A stretch of 64,000 nt of DNA from YC2-FULL-38-9 sp964629635. GTDB taxonomy: Bacteria; Patescibacteriota; Microgenomatia; UBA1406; GWC2-37-13. The position numbers and the translations under genes were made by a program. Location of the stretch: the NCBI GenBank assembly GCA_964629635.1, contig CAZVQS010000001.1, positions 62,001 through 126,000 of the forward strand, read 5' to 3'. Below the pieces are notes generated by a model. The model was not told where the DNA came from, searched no databases, and saw nothing but the letters and a program-made list of their open reading frames with translations. Shown here in pieces: positions 18,439 to 26,669 of this stretch; within the stretch, counting starts at the first letter, position 1; the number at the start of each line of letters is the position of its first letter.

Positions 18439-20672
18439 TCTCCTTTTTTGCCGTAATTTTTGCCAAGTATCGCCAGGTCAAAGATGTCGATTTTCCGGTC
18501 GAGGTTGAAATCTGCATTCGGCTCATCCGGAAGCGGATTTTTCTTGTATCCCTCGATCATCCGCGAAGCGTCCCCCGCATCGACCTTGTTATAGCTGTCC
18601 GAGCGGGTGGTGCCCGGTGATCCGTCGTTAAACCCATCGCTGTCACCGGAAAACAGGGGCGCCAGATGTGATGTGCCGAGGCTGCCGCACGTTGCATCCG
18701 GCGCATCCTTCGCGCAGTCTGCGGTCTGCCCTTTCGCAAGGGTCACCGTAAAAGAGCGGCGGATGCTTTTCTGCTGTTTCAGAAAGACCGTGTACTGCTT
18801 GGGACTGGGGATCTCAAGCGAAAGCGGACTTGCGGTCCTGAAAAAATCCGTCCCGCTTACCCGCTGGAGGATGAGGGATGCCTCGGTGACGATGGTTCCC
18901 CCGTCACGTACCTGCAGCTTCACGTTCGGCACCGTACCGACCGTTGATGCGACATCCGGCATCTTTACCTTGAACATGAGGCCTGCCTTGTCGGGAGCGG
19001 CGGTTGGAAACGGGGTTGCGGTCGCGTTCGGCGCAACCGTGCTTGATGAGGATGAGGAACGGCCAGGCACGCACACGCCGTAATCACAGTGGTAATCGCC
19101 GGCGCATGTCCCGCTTGCCGGACATTCCTGCCGGCACACGTTCTTGTGGCAGTATTGCCCGGAAGAACAGGTCTGCCCATTGCAGGTAGTGACACAGGCG
19201 CCGTTTGCGCATCCGTTCACACATCGTATATATTCTTTTTTCGGTGTCGTACCGGTGCAGGAATGTTCCGCGACATAACAATTCGCCCCGTCGCAACTGG
19301 CAACGGAGCTGCTGTACACGGTTCCTGTCTTCGTCGTGCAGTAATCCGCAACCGGGGATGTGTAGCCGGACGCATTGGTCGTAAGGGAGCCTGTTTTGAA
19401 TGCGTCAACCCCTCCGGTTTTCGTGCAGACGGGAGCGGCAGTGTAGGTGAACGTACCGGTTACCCATGAACCGGCTTTCGTACATGTGCTGTCTGCACAA
19501 GCCCGCACCTTCCAGGTAAAAGTATTGCCGGAATTGAACGTAAGGCCGCCTGGCGTATAGCTTCTCGTATCCTTCTGGACAAGGCTTGTCCATGCGATAT
19601 TCCCGCCCGTAATCGACATCTGCGAATAATGGGCGCCGGGGCACTGGGTCCAGGTGAACGTGGGTGGTGCCACGGAAATAACGCTTCCATTGGTAGGAGC
19701 AGTAAGGGTAGGAGTACAGATGCTTGTCCCACATTTATTGTTAGAGCAAGCGCCGCTCGCACAATCATCGTTTTTTGTGCATTCGGGTGTTATGCACCAC
19801 TGCTTGTCGTATGGGGTCGGAATGAGGAACGTGAGATTGTAAGAACCCGTAGGAAGTTTTTCCCGATGCCAGGCAGTCATATTCGTATACGGATTGAACC
19901 AGGTGCCCCGGTATATTTTGGCGGCATCCATGTTAGAACCCCAGGGGATATCATAGGCGGGAATGAGTTCAAGCGGTTCGGTTGTCATTGAGCCGTTATA
20001 AAGCTTTTTTTGAACGGACAGGTCGCTTTCAAGACCAAAATAGAGACTGTCGTTTGCGGTCCGGTTTTTTATGGTCACCGTATGCTTGGTTGATTTAGAG
20101 TAGCTTTGGTAGCTCCAACTAAAATCATACGGATGATTTTGATGCTCTGTCCAAGCTGCCCAAAAGGGACGGATATTACGGTCCAAAACAGTATTAGCGG
20201 GACACTGGATCGTGGCATTCAGCGTATAGGATTTGAGATCGACATAGGAAGGCACCCTGAATCCCGACCTCGTTCCGGTACTTGAGGGAAGGTGATCGGA
20301 CTCCGCAACAAGAGTCGAATTATTGAAAGCCCCAAGAGACCACGTGTAATATTGGTTTCCCTTTTGGATTTCACTCATATTAGTAAAATCTATATTCATG
20401 GATGTGGCTGACGCTCCGCCGGGAACAACCAGTTCTTTCACCATGGACCCACTGTTATTGTAGAACCGGATTATATACCGGTTAAAGGAGGCGCCACCGG
20501 TATAAGGCTTCCAGGAAAACGTCCATGTATATGTATAATCCTTTTTCCATAACGTCTCGTTCCACTTGGGGGAAAGTTTCGAAAACGTTGCGGTTTGCGC
20601 CATTGCCGGAACCGCGTAAAAAGCCAGAAAAAAGAAGAGACAAAACAGGAATGATACCGCAATCTTACGCAT
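18435..20672 (-). CDS. Large secreted Cys-rich protein with C-terminal dockerin
   Basis: 745 residues. A signal peptide ends near AMAQ (residue about 26). Next are a beta-rich N-terminal half without a named family, a Cys motif block (CTKNDDCASGACSNNKC), an Ig/FN3-like domain (about 325-420), further Cys-rich segments (TCNGQTCSSGQYCHKNVC), a Ser/Thr linker, an Ig-like module and a dockerin at about 675-740 with DFNLDRKIDIFD. The second dockerin loop has Arg-Lys where Gly is common, a divergent variant. The ATG is predicted to be the transcription start of the operon (see promoter). It presumably docks onto the cohesins encoded immediately downstream. Confidence 0.75.
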   Translation of the reverse strand: MRKIAVSFLFCLFFFLAFYAVPAMAQTATFSKLSPKWNETLWKKDYTYTWTFSWKPYTGGASFNRYIIRFYNNSGSMVKELVVPGGASATSMNIDFTNMSEIQKGNQYYTWSLGAFNNSTLVAESDHLPSSTGTRSGFRVPSYVDLKSYTLNATIQCPANTVLDRNIRPFWAAWTEHQNHPYDFSWSYQSYSKSTKHTVTIKNRTANDSLYFGLESDLSVQKKLYNGSMTTEPLELIPAYDIPWGSNMDAAKIYRGTWFNPYTNMTAWHREKLPTGSYNLTFLIPTPYDKQWCITPECTKNDDCASGACSNNKCGTSICTPTLTAPTNGSVISVAPPTFTWTQCPGAHYSQMSITGGNIAWTSLVQKDTRSYTPGGLTFNSGNTFTWKVRACADSTCTKAGSWVTGTFTYTAAPVCTKTGGVDAFKTGSLTTNASGYTSPVADYCTTKTGTVYSSSVASCDGANCYVAEHSCTGTTPKKEYIRCVNGCANGACVTTCNGQTCSSGQYCHKNVCRQECPASGTCAGDYHCDYGVCVPGRSSSSSSTVAPNATATPFPTAAPDKAGLMFKVKMPDVASTVGTVPNVKLQVRDGGTIVTEASLILQRVSGTDFFRTASPLSLEIPSPKQYTVFLKQQKSIRRSFTVTLAKGQTADCAKDAPDATCGSLGTSHLAPLFSGDSDGFNDGSPGTTRSDSYNKVDAGDASRMIEGYKKNPLPDEPNADFNLDRKIDIFDLAILGKNYGKKGE

Positions 20673-20678
20673 ATATTA

Positions 20679-20707
20679 AATATAGAGAGTAGGAAGCTGT
20701 TATGCAA
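20679..20707 (-). promoter_or_regulatory. Promoter of the cohesin/dockerin operon
   Basis: On the minus strand TTGCAT (20702-20707) and TATATT (20679-20684) are separated by 17 nt. The start codon at 20672 begins 6 nt after the -10 box, so the message should be leaderless. This allows the operon to be expressed independently of the O-mannosyltransferase gene upstream. Confidence 0.6.
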
Positions 20708-20721
20708 CAGAATTTGGCGTT

Positions 20722-22218
20722 TTAGCGGACTGCCTCCATGCCCCAAAACCCGAACCAGTCGCGCAGTTCAAATTGGGCGGTAGAAAGCGGCTGATAATAG
20801 GTAAGGGGGGCAAAAAAGAGATAGGCCGATATGACAATCCCTATAAAGACCAAAATCCCCGAATACACCCTGCGGTCCTTCCGTTTCAACCGTTCATCAA
20901 ACAGGTAAAGCGTCATAAGAAAAAACAAGATCATGCTGTAAATGAGCGGAATGAAATAATGGTAAAGATACATGACGCGCTCAAGGGACATGACGGAACC
21001 CATGTACAGGACGTAGAGCGCGAAAAAGACGGAAACCAGAAAAAGACGCGCACGGTCTTTGACCTGATGCCGGAAAATGAAATAGGACCCCAGCAGATTG
21101 GCGGCAAGAAGAACCCCCACAATTCCGGCAAACCAGATAAAGGGATTTCCCTGGAGGTACAGGTACCGTACAACACCATTCCCGCTCTCCCACCGGTAGT
21201 TGATTGACTTGTTGCCGAACGGCCAGGCGACCGGCAGGCTGCCGTTCTCCCCCGGTTTGCAGGCGTCATACCGGGGCACGCCTTTTTCGTAATGGCTGAT
21301 GAAGCGGATGTGTTCGGCAAAAAGCGTTGGAAAGGTCGATATCGCTCCGGTTTTCCCCTGTTCCAATATTTTTTTATATTGTCCTGAAGCCTCATAGTAC
21401 CTGCCATCCACCGCTCGTTTCGCAAGGGAGATATGGACGTAATAGGTCCCGGCAAAAACCGCTAATGCCGCCCCTCCAAAGAGAAGCGCCCGGCCGGCAA
21501 ACCATAAAACCCCTTTCATAAACCCTCCCTTGGCCGCACTGTTCCGATTCATACCGTATTTCTCGAAAAACATCGCGGCAATAAAGAGAAACCCGAGGGT
21601 TATGCTATTTAACTTGACTGCCATGGCAGCCCCGTACAGGAATCCGAAAACAAGGTACGACCGCAGCGCGATGGATTTGTTCCTGACGCCGGTTACGAAC
21701 CCGAGAATAAAGAACAGTATGAAAAACAGCTGCACCGGCTCAAGCATCGCGCCGCGCGAATGGACGATAAGGGCATTTTCAAAAAGGTATAAAGATGTGA
21801 ACAGGAAGGATAGAAAGGGTTTATTTGAAGCCCTAAGCAAAATTAAATAAAAAAGGCATGCGGACAGGGTTGCGAAAAGCGCCGGAAAGAACCGCACGCC
21901 CGCAAACGAATATCCGTCCGGTATATCCTGGATATAGTCAGTTGCCAGAAACACGTTGGTGTTCACTCCCCTGTTGGGTGCGATTATCTGCTCGCCAAGC
22001 GCGACAAACAGCTTGCCGAGCGGCGGATGGGGCTCCATGAAAAACACGCCGTACCTGTATTTTTCGGCGGACGCGATATGGTAGTTCTCGTCCCAAAACA
22101 GGTTCGGAGGATTCTGGTAGTTGCGGAAATAGGTGAAAAACGCGATGAGGAGAACTGCAAGGCAAAACAAGGCACTCCCAATCCTATCTTGTTTGAATAA
22201 AACGCTCATCTGCCGCAT
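20722..22218 (-). CDS. Protein O-mannosyltransferase-like enzyme (GT39)
   Basis: About 498 residues, polytopic. The first extracytoplasmic loop carries WDENYHIASAEKY and EPHPPLGKL, the catalytic DE pair and the PP motif characteristic of protein O-mannosyltransferases (PMT/GT39), which move mannose from polyprenyl-phosphate-mannose to Ser/Thr of exported proteins. Around ten further hydrophobic segments follow, ending in FELRDWFGFWGME. I place the start at the second ATG of an ATG-ATG pair (22218) because a -10 box ends 6 nt before it; GTG or ATG starts 27-42 nt earlier are possible. It lies 49 nt upstream of the cohesin/dockerin operon, whose Ser/Thr/Pro linkers are plausible substrates. Confidence 0.8.
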   Translation of the reverse strand: MRQMSVLFKQDRIGSALFCLAVLLIAFFTYFRNYQNPPNLFWDENYHIASAEKYRYGVFFMEPHPPLGKLFVALGEQIIAPNRGVNTNVFLATDYIQDIPDGYSFAGVRFFPALFATLSACLFYLILLRASNKPFLSFLFTSLYLFENALIVHSRGAMLEPVQLFFILFFILGFVTGVRNKSIALRSYLVFGFLYGAAMAVKLNSITLGFLFIAAMFFEKYGMNRNSAAKGGFMKGVLWFAGRALLFGGAALAVFAGTYYVHISLAKRAVDGRYYEASGQYKKILEQGKTGAISTFPTLFAEHIRFISHYEKGVPRYDACKPGENGSLPVAWPFGNKSINYRWESGNGVVRYLYLQGNPFIWFAGIVGVLLAANLLGSYFIFRHQVKDRARLFLVSVFFALYVLYMGSVMSLERVMYLYHYFIPLIYSMILFFLMTLYLFDERLKRKDRRVYSGILVFIGIVISAYLFFAPLTYYQPLSTAQFELRDWFGFWGMEAVR

Positions 22219-22224
22219 CATTTT

Positions 22225-22233
22225 ATTATACCA
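22225..22233 (-). promoter_or_regulatory. Extended -10 promoter of the O-mannosyltransferase gene
   Basis: TGG-TATAAT on the minus strand (22225-22233) precedes the ATG-ATG start by 3 and 6 nt. The 6-nt spacing favours a leaderless start at 22218. Confidence 0.55.
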
Positions 22234-22294
22234 GTCAAGAGGCTGCATCTCGCAAAACACCTATTGATGAAAGGAAAATAATACCGGTTCCTGT

Positions 22295-22591
22295 TCAGAT
22301 AACCCGCAGAAGCCTGAAAAGCGCGAAGCTGATGAAGTAGAAAAGCACGATCTGGAAAAAGGGCAGGTAAAGGGTCAAAAACACCGTTACGATTGCCAGG
22401 ATGAAAAACGCTTCATTGTGGATCGCGGGCAGGAGACCTTTGGTGAGCAGCATGAGAATGATAAGGGTCAAAAGCATCTTGGGATCGAACCATATGAGCG
22501 GCCAGCCGAAAAACATGGCTACGCCGATAAGGATCGCCGCAAGCATAAGGAATACTTCCTTCGTATCGAAATAAAATGGTCCGAGGTACAT
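22295..22591 (-). CDS. Small integral membrane protein
   Basis: 98 residues almost entirely hydrophobic, with three or four membrane helices (VFLMLAAILIGVAMFFG, MLLTLIILMLL, AFFILAIVTVFLTLYLPFF, VLFYFISFALFRLL) and few charged residues. No family is recognised. It stands between the 147-residue exported protein and the O-mannosyltransferase gene on the same strand, 43 nt and 76 nt away, so it may share their transcript. Its role is unknown. Confidence 0.55.
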   Translation of the reverse strand: MYLGPFYFDTKEVFLMLAAILIGVAMFFGWPLIWFDPKMLLTLIILMLLTKGLLPAIHNEAFFILAIVTVFLTLYLPFFQIVLFYFISFALFRLLRVI

Positions 22592-22634
22592 ATTTTTCAG
22601 TCTAAATCAGTTTTCCGCAAATTACAAGGGAAAA

Positions 22635-23078
22635 TCAATTACCCGTCACGAGATGGAGGACTTTATATGTCTTTCCGTTTATAACCGTCTCCTCTACCAC
22701 ATACTTGGTACCATCACCAAGCGTTATATATTTTGTCTTTGTCTGTGCATCCTCCGCTGCCGACACACCCTTTGTTAAGGGAGTAAAGGTGAGACCTGCG
22801 GGCGGCGTGACTTTCGGAATGCTAGAAAAAATCGACTGAGCTTCTTTGTTCGCATTGGCAACAACAGGAGTGGTATCCTTCGGCCCGAACAATGAGTATT
22901 TCACGATTTTGGGCAAGTCGGCGATTATGGAAGGAGTGTTTTTCAAGCGTGTAATAAACAACGGATTGATCTCGGGTGTGTTGCGGAAAAAAACGGTCGA
23001 GGAGATTGCTCCAGTAATAAAGAACGACAGCATGACCGCTCCGGTGAGTTTGAGATATCGTTTTGCTTTGTTTATCAT
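22635..23078 (-). CDS. Exported hypothetical protein
   Basis: 147 residues. A positively charged N-terminus and one membrane segment (AVMLSFFITGAISSTVFF) mark it as membrane-anchored or secreted. The exported part has a Pro/Thr-rich middle (FSSIPKVTPPAGLTFTPL) and a compact C-terminal strand pattern (KYITLGDGTKYVVEETVINGKTYKVLHLV) suggesting a small beta-hairpin domain. No family is recognised. It begins 7 nt after the Cys-rich repeat gene ends, so the two are very likely co-transcribed, and it could be an accessory or anchoring factor for that protein. Confidence 0.55.
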   Translation of the reverse strand: MINKAKRYLKLTGAVMLSFFITGAISSTVFFRNTPEINPLFITRLKNTPSIIADLPKIVKYSLFGPKDTTPVVANANKEAQSIFSSIPKVTPPAGLTFTPLTKGVSAAEDAQTKTKYITLGDGTKYVVEETVINGKTYKVLHLVTGN

Positions 23079-23085
23079 GGTTATA

Positions 23086-25992
23086 TTACAATACAGGTGC
23101 TAATAATATATCGGGGCCGAGCATCTCATATTGAGTACCGTCTTCTCCCGTAATGGTCCCCTGCGATTGCCAGGTAGTCGGCTCCTCGGTGCTTTGCACC
23201 TGTACGCAACATGCGCTGGTGCTTGCCACGCCGCATCGCGTCGAGGAAGCGGTAAAACCGGTTTTGCATCCGAATTCCCATGCTTTCTGGCAGTAAGCCA
23301 ACCCGTCATGGGTATCCTTAATGCACTGATTATCGAAAAGTATCGCCTGAGCTCCCCCTTCCCAACCGCACCATTCCCTGATATTGTTCAGAGGAGATGT
23401 GTTATTGTTACAATCGGTTATACTCGCATATTGTTTGCTGCTTTTTTCATAATAAGTATAACTGGGATACCGCTGATCGAGGTTCTGACAATTCTTCCCG
23501 GTACACTGTGCGTTCTGCTGTACACAGCAGGTACGAGCCGGCAATCCGCATGTAGCGCTTACCCCGTCTTTCGTATAACCGGTTTTGCAGGGAATGTTCG
23601 TACCCGGACCCACATCCAAACCCGGACAATACGCAAGGCCGTCTCCGGTTTGCTGCTTGCATGAATTATCCGCAACTCCGCCAAGCGTACCTTCCCGACC
23701 GCAGTAATATCCCAAAGCAGCTTCATCCATGGCGTTCGCGCCGGTATTGCAGTCGGTGGTTGTTTTATATTTCACCCCGTTTTTTACGTAAAATGTATTG
23801 GAGTTATAACGGGTATCGAGTGATTTGCAGGTTTGGTTGACGCACTGTGCATTCTGCTGGACACAACACGTGCGGGATGGTATGCCGCATGTCGTAGTAA
23901 CCCCGTCTTTCGTATAACCCGTCTTACAGGGGAAGTTCGCCGGGCCCACATCTACCCCGGGACAATACGCAAGGCCGTCACCGGTTCCCTTTTTACAGAT
24001 ATTGTCAGCGATCCCTCCGGCGGTAGTTTCTGCGCCGCAGTAGGTGGAAAGATCCGTAGTACTGAGAGCGCCGGTATTTCCATTGCAATCCGTTACGGAC
24101 CGGTACTGCCTGCCGCTTTTTTCGTAATATTTGCGGTCGGCATTTCTCGCATCCAGGCTTTTGCAGTTTTTTTCCGAACATACGGTGGTTTCCGCACTTT
24201 TCGTACAGCAACGGCTCGTCTGTTGCGTCTGGTTAGGTCCGCAGGTAGTGGTGGTTGGAATATCTCCGGCAGTACAGGTTCCGCCGGTATCCAGGTTGCA
24301 GTATGCGTTGTTTCCCAAAGCCTGTTGGCATTTGGGGGTACCGTACGGATTATCATTCCCTCCCGTCCCGGGAACGCAACAACGGTATGTCTGGTTTGCC
24401 TGGGAAGGGCCGCATGTCTGTTCGTTATGAGGCGTATCACCGTCGCGGCAGCTGTGGTTGGATTCGGAATTGCAATATGCGGTTGAGCCCAGTGCCTTCT
24501 GGCATTGGGGTGTACCGTATTGGGTGTTGTCTCCCCCGCCGGCCGTACATGCGCATGCGGCAGCCGGCGATCCGGTGCAGGTACCTTTACATTTGCCCGC
24601 ATCTGCCCCCGTTGACGTGCCGCATGAAGTTTTGACGGTACCTGAAACTGCAGTCGCATACCACGAACATCCATCGCCTTTCGGTGTCTCACCGTTATTT
24701 GGCGCAGTTGAACATTTGCAGTTAGCGGATGGGGAACCTCCACATGTACCATTGCACTTGGAAGCATCAGCTCCGGTCGATTTGCCGCAGGATGTTTTGA
24801 CGGTCCCCGCAACGGTCGAGGTATACCAGGAACATCCGTCGCCTTTCCATTCCTCACCCGAAGTCGGCCCAGACTTACAATATTCGGTCAAGCTGGGAAT
24901 GGGGGGTCCGTTGCAATCACTATCATTTCTATCATAAGCGAACTCCCCGGAAGGATCCGGATACAGCCAGTAATAATATTTATCTGCATTTTCAGAACAA
25001 GTTTTACGGGTGCAGGTTGCAGCTTTCACGCAGCATTTTGCCCCTATTGCAGAATTACAAACTTTGCCCGATGCAGACAACGAGTCACCAGTTTCGCAGG
25101 TACCGTTGGCGTTTCCGCAATATTCGTTTGTCCCGGTGCATTGGCTCGTAGATGAAATGCATTGGGATATGGGAAGCGTTGCGTCACCCTGGTTTCCGCT
25201 TGGAATACATTTGCCCGCTCCCACGTCGCAGCATTTATGCTGTCCGTCGCTGCAGGTTTTGAGCGTGAGGGGTGGAGTACAATATACCGGGTCGCCGCCG
25301 TCTCCCGTACAAGACGTATCATCCTCGAAACAGTTGTAGGAAAGCCATTTCCCTCCGTGCTGGCACTGAACGCAGCGTCTTCCCTGGTAGCATGATCCGT
25401 ATTGGTAGTTCTCCCCTCCCGAACCACATCCGTTCCCTTTGTTTTCTCCCCAATTGGGCGGGTTTTGGTTTGGAGCAGCGGTATCGCCTCCTCCCCCACC
25501 TCCACCTCCACCTCCCCCACCTCCACCTCCACCACCTCCACCACCGCCGCCTCCCTGTTCGGCGCAGACGGTCCTGTTGGTGTTAGTCACTCCGTTTGTG
25601 CAGACGTGGGTGCCAGCGGTACATGTTCCCGGACCGTTATTGTATACTTCGGCTTTGGTACAGCCAGTGATTCCTCCCGCATTGGTCCCGGTCCTTGTTA
25701 CGCAACAGTAATCATTCCCTTGGGTAAGTGAATCGTTGCATTGCGTGCAATTAGGATCTGTTGAATTATGAGTATATGACGGGCATGCGCCGGAAGCGGT
25801 TTTCCCGCAGTTGGCGGCACACGAATAATAACCCGATCCTACTGATACGCCTTTTGCACAACCTGCCGCACGCGATCCCGTGGTTTTTTTTTGATTAAGG
25901 AACAGGGAGGAGGTAACCGCAGTCACTGCGATCACCACAAGAGTACCGATCGTCAGTAAGGTTGCAACCTCGCCACGCTCATGGTCTCTCAT
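23086..25992 (-). CDS. Giant Cys-rich secreted repeat protein
   Basis: 968 residues. The N-terminus is HERGEVATLLTIGTLVVIA, a single membrane anchor followed by TGSRAAG. A run of over twenty glycines near residues 150-170 separates an N-terminal Cys domain from the repeat region. That region contains three kinds of tandem Cys-rich unit: two units with GDGCSWY..VSGTVKTSCG (about 370-475), two with YGTP-CQ-ALG-AYCN (about 480-590) and three of about 105 residues with SLD-R...YY-K...TDCN...YCG..GDGLAYCPG..PCKTGYTKDGV (about 595-935). Cysteines appear throughout at regular spacing, so the exported protein is probably disulfide-crosslinked. No enzyme motif is seen; it may be a surface fibre or adhesin. 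Confidence 0.7.
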   Translation of the reverse strand: MRDHERGEVATLLTIGTLVVIAVTAVTSSLFLNQKKTTGSRAAGCAKGVSVGSGYYSCAANCGKTASGACPSYTHNSTDPNCTQCNDSLTQGNDYCCVTRTGTNAGGITGCTKAEVYNNGPGTCTAGTHVCTNGVTNTNRTVCAEQGGGGGGGGGGGGGGGGGGGGGGGDTAAPNQNPPNWGENKGNGCGSGGENYQYGSCYQGRRCVQCQHGGKWLSYNCFEDDTSCTGDGGDPVYCTPPLTLKTCSDGQHKCCDVGAGKCIPSGNQGDATLPISQCISSTSQCTGTNEYCGNANGTCETGDSLSASGKVCNSAIGAKCCVKAATCTRKTCSENADKYYYWLYPDPSGEFAYDRNDSDCNGPPIPSLTEYCKSGPTSGEEWKGDGCSWYTSTVAGTVKTSCGKSTGADASKCNGTCGGSPSANCKCSTAPNNGETPKGDGCSWYATAVSGTVKTSCGTSTGADAGKCKGTCTGSPAAACACTAGGGDNTQYGTPQCQKALGSTAYCNSESNHSCRDGDTPHNEQTCGPSQANQTYRCCVPGTGGNDNPYGTPKCQQALGNNAYCNLDTGGTCTAGDIPTTTTCGPNQTQQTSRCCTKSAETTVCSEKNCKSLDARNADRKYYEKSGRQYRSVTDCNGNTGALSTTDLSTYCGAETTAGGIADNICKKGTGDGLAYCPGVDVGPANFPCKTGYTKDGVTTTCGIPSRTCCVQQNAQCVNQTCKSLDTRYNSNTFYVKNGVKYKTTTDCNTGANAMDEAALGYYCGREGTLGGVADNSCKQQTGDGLAYCPGLDVGPGTNIPCKTGYTKDGVSATCGLPARTCCVQQNAQCTGKNCQNLDQRYPSYTYYEKSSKQYASITDCNNNTSPLNNIREWCGWEGGAQAILFDNQCIKDTHDGLAYCQKAWEFGCKTGFTASSTRCGVASTSACCVQVQSTEEPTTWQSQGTITGEDGTQYEMLGPDILLAPVL

Positions 25993-26055
25993 GGTATGGA
26001 ATTAATTCATAGTAACAGAACCATAAATCTATTACAAGATTCAAATATGATTTGA

Positions 26056-26084
26056 TTGACTTTTTCCGGCACCAATTCTATAAT
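26056..26084 (+). promoter_or_regulatory. Near-consensus sigma70 promoter
   Basis: TTGACT (26056-26061), 17-nt spacer, TATAAT (26079-26084). This is the strongest promoter in the window by consensus. The downstream ATG at 26095 is 10 nt from the -10 box, so the leader would be only about 4 nt. A TTG inside the -35 box is in frame with the gene but cannot be the start if this promoter is used. Confidence 0.75.
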
Positions 26085-26094
26085 AGGACATACT

Positions 26095-26319
26095 ATGTCT
26101 CTCAAAAACAAACCGCTTACTAAGGTATCACTTCAGGATTTACCGGATCTGCTCACCATAAGAGAAGTTGCAAGTCTTCTCCGGGTAAGCGCGCTCACCA
26201 TAAAACGGTGGGGCAAGAAAGGCAAACTTCCCGCCATACGAATCAATTCGCGCGGAGACAGAAGGTATAAAAAAAGCGTCGTGCTTAAGCTGCTGGGCGA
26301 AATTGAAGAAGTCGTATAA
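26095..26319 (+). CDS. Small helix-turn-helix protein, MerR/excisionase type
   Basis: 74 residues. After a short basic N-terminus, LLTIREVASLLRVSALTIKR is the helix-turn-helix of the MerR/excisionase (HTH_17) family, followed by WGKKGKLPAIRINSRGDRRY, the wing with the usual Arg-Tyr ending. Such proteins bind DNA as small regulators or recombination directionality factors; no integrase is nearby, so a transcriptional role is more likely. It has its own strong promoter, diverges from the Cys-rich repeat gene and converges on the three-cassette operon, with stop codons directly adjacent. It could regulate either neighbour. Confidence 0.75.
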   Translation: MSLKNKPLTKVSLQDLPDLLTIREVASLLRVSALTIKRWGKKGKLPAIRINSRGDRRYKKSVVLKLLGEIEEVV

Positions 26320-26667
26320 TCACTTCCTCCTGAATACTCCAAACGTAAGGTAGTGGAACACCGAAGAAAGCATTCCCTTGAGCCCCCCCTTCCCTTTCAA
26401 CGCAGGCGTGCTGTCTTTTCTTCCGCCGGCAAACGGACTGGAGGCATCGGGCTCAGATGGTTCGGGTGAAGCCTGGCGCAGCATGTTCTGCAACTCACTT
26501 ATTTCCCTTGCTGTTTGGGGATCAGCACCGGCAGCCTGTTCAGCGAGCGCCCGGGACAAATCAGGCATGGGAGGCATACGCTCCGGGGCAACGGACAACG
26601 GTTCTGCAGCCGCTCCTTTTTCAGCGGGGGGTGGAATAAAAGGATGCTCAGGTGCGGTAGGTTCCAT
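26320..26667 (-). CDS. Proline-rich protein with C-terminal amphipathic tail, last gene of the cassette operon
   Basis: 115 residues, not recognised. The N-terminal 35 residues are Pro/Ala/Glu-rich, a helical part follows (SRALAEQAAGADPQTAREIS), then a disordered linker and a C-terminal amphipathic segment GMLSSVFHYLTFGVFRRK. The tail resembles those of the large proteins of the operon. Start is 2 nt after the stop of the third large gene, so it is translationally linked. It may be a membrane-targeted accessory subunit of whatever complex the cassettes encode. Confidence 0.5.
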   Translation of the reverse strand: MEPTAPEHPFIPPPAEKGAAAEPLSVAPERMPPMPDLSRALAEQAAGADPQTAREISELQNMLRQASPEPSEPDASSPFAGGRKDSTPALKGKGGLKGMLSSVFHYLTFGVFRRK

Positions 26668-26669
26668 AA

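Noticed and set aside
25480..25560. Low-complexity DNA as a repeat element
   Set aside because: It encodes a poly-Gly hinge in the Cys-rich protein.
26056..26094. TTG start for the HTH gene
   Set aside because: That TTG is part of the -35 box of a near-consensus promoter, so translation must begin later at 26095.
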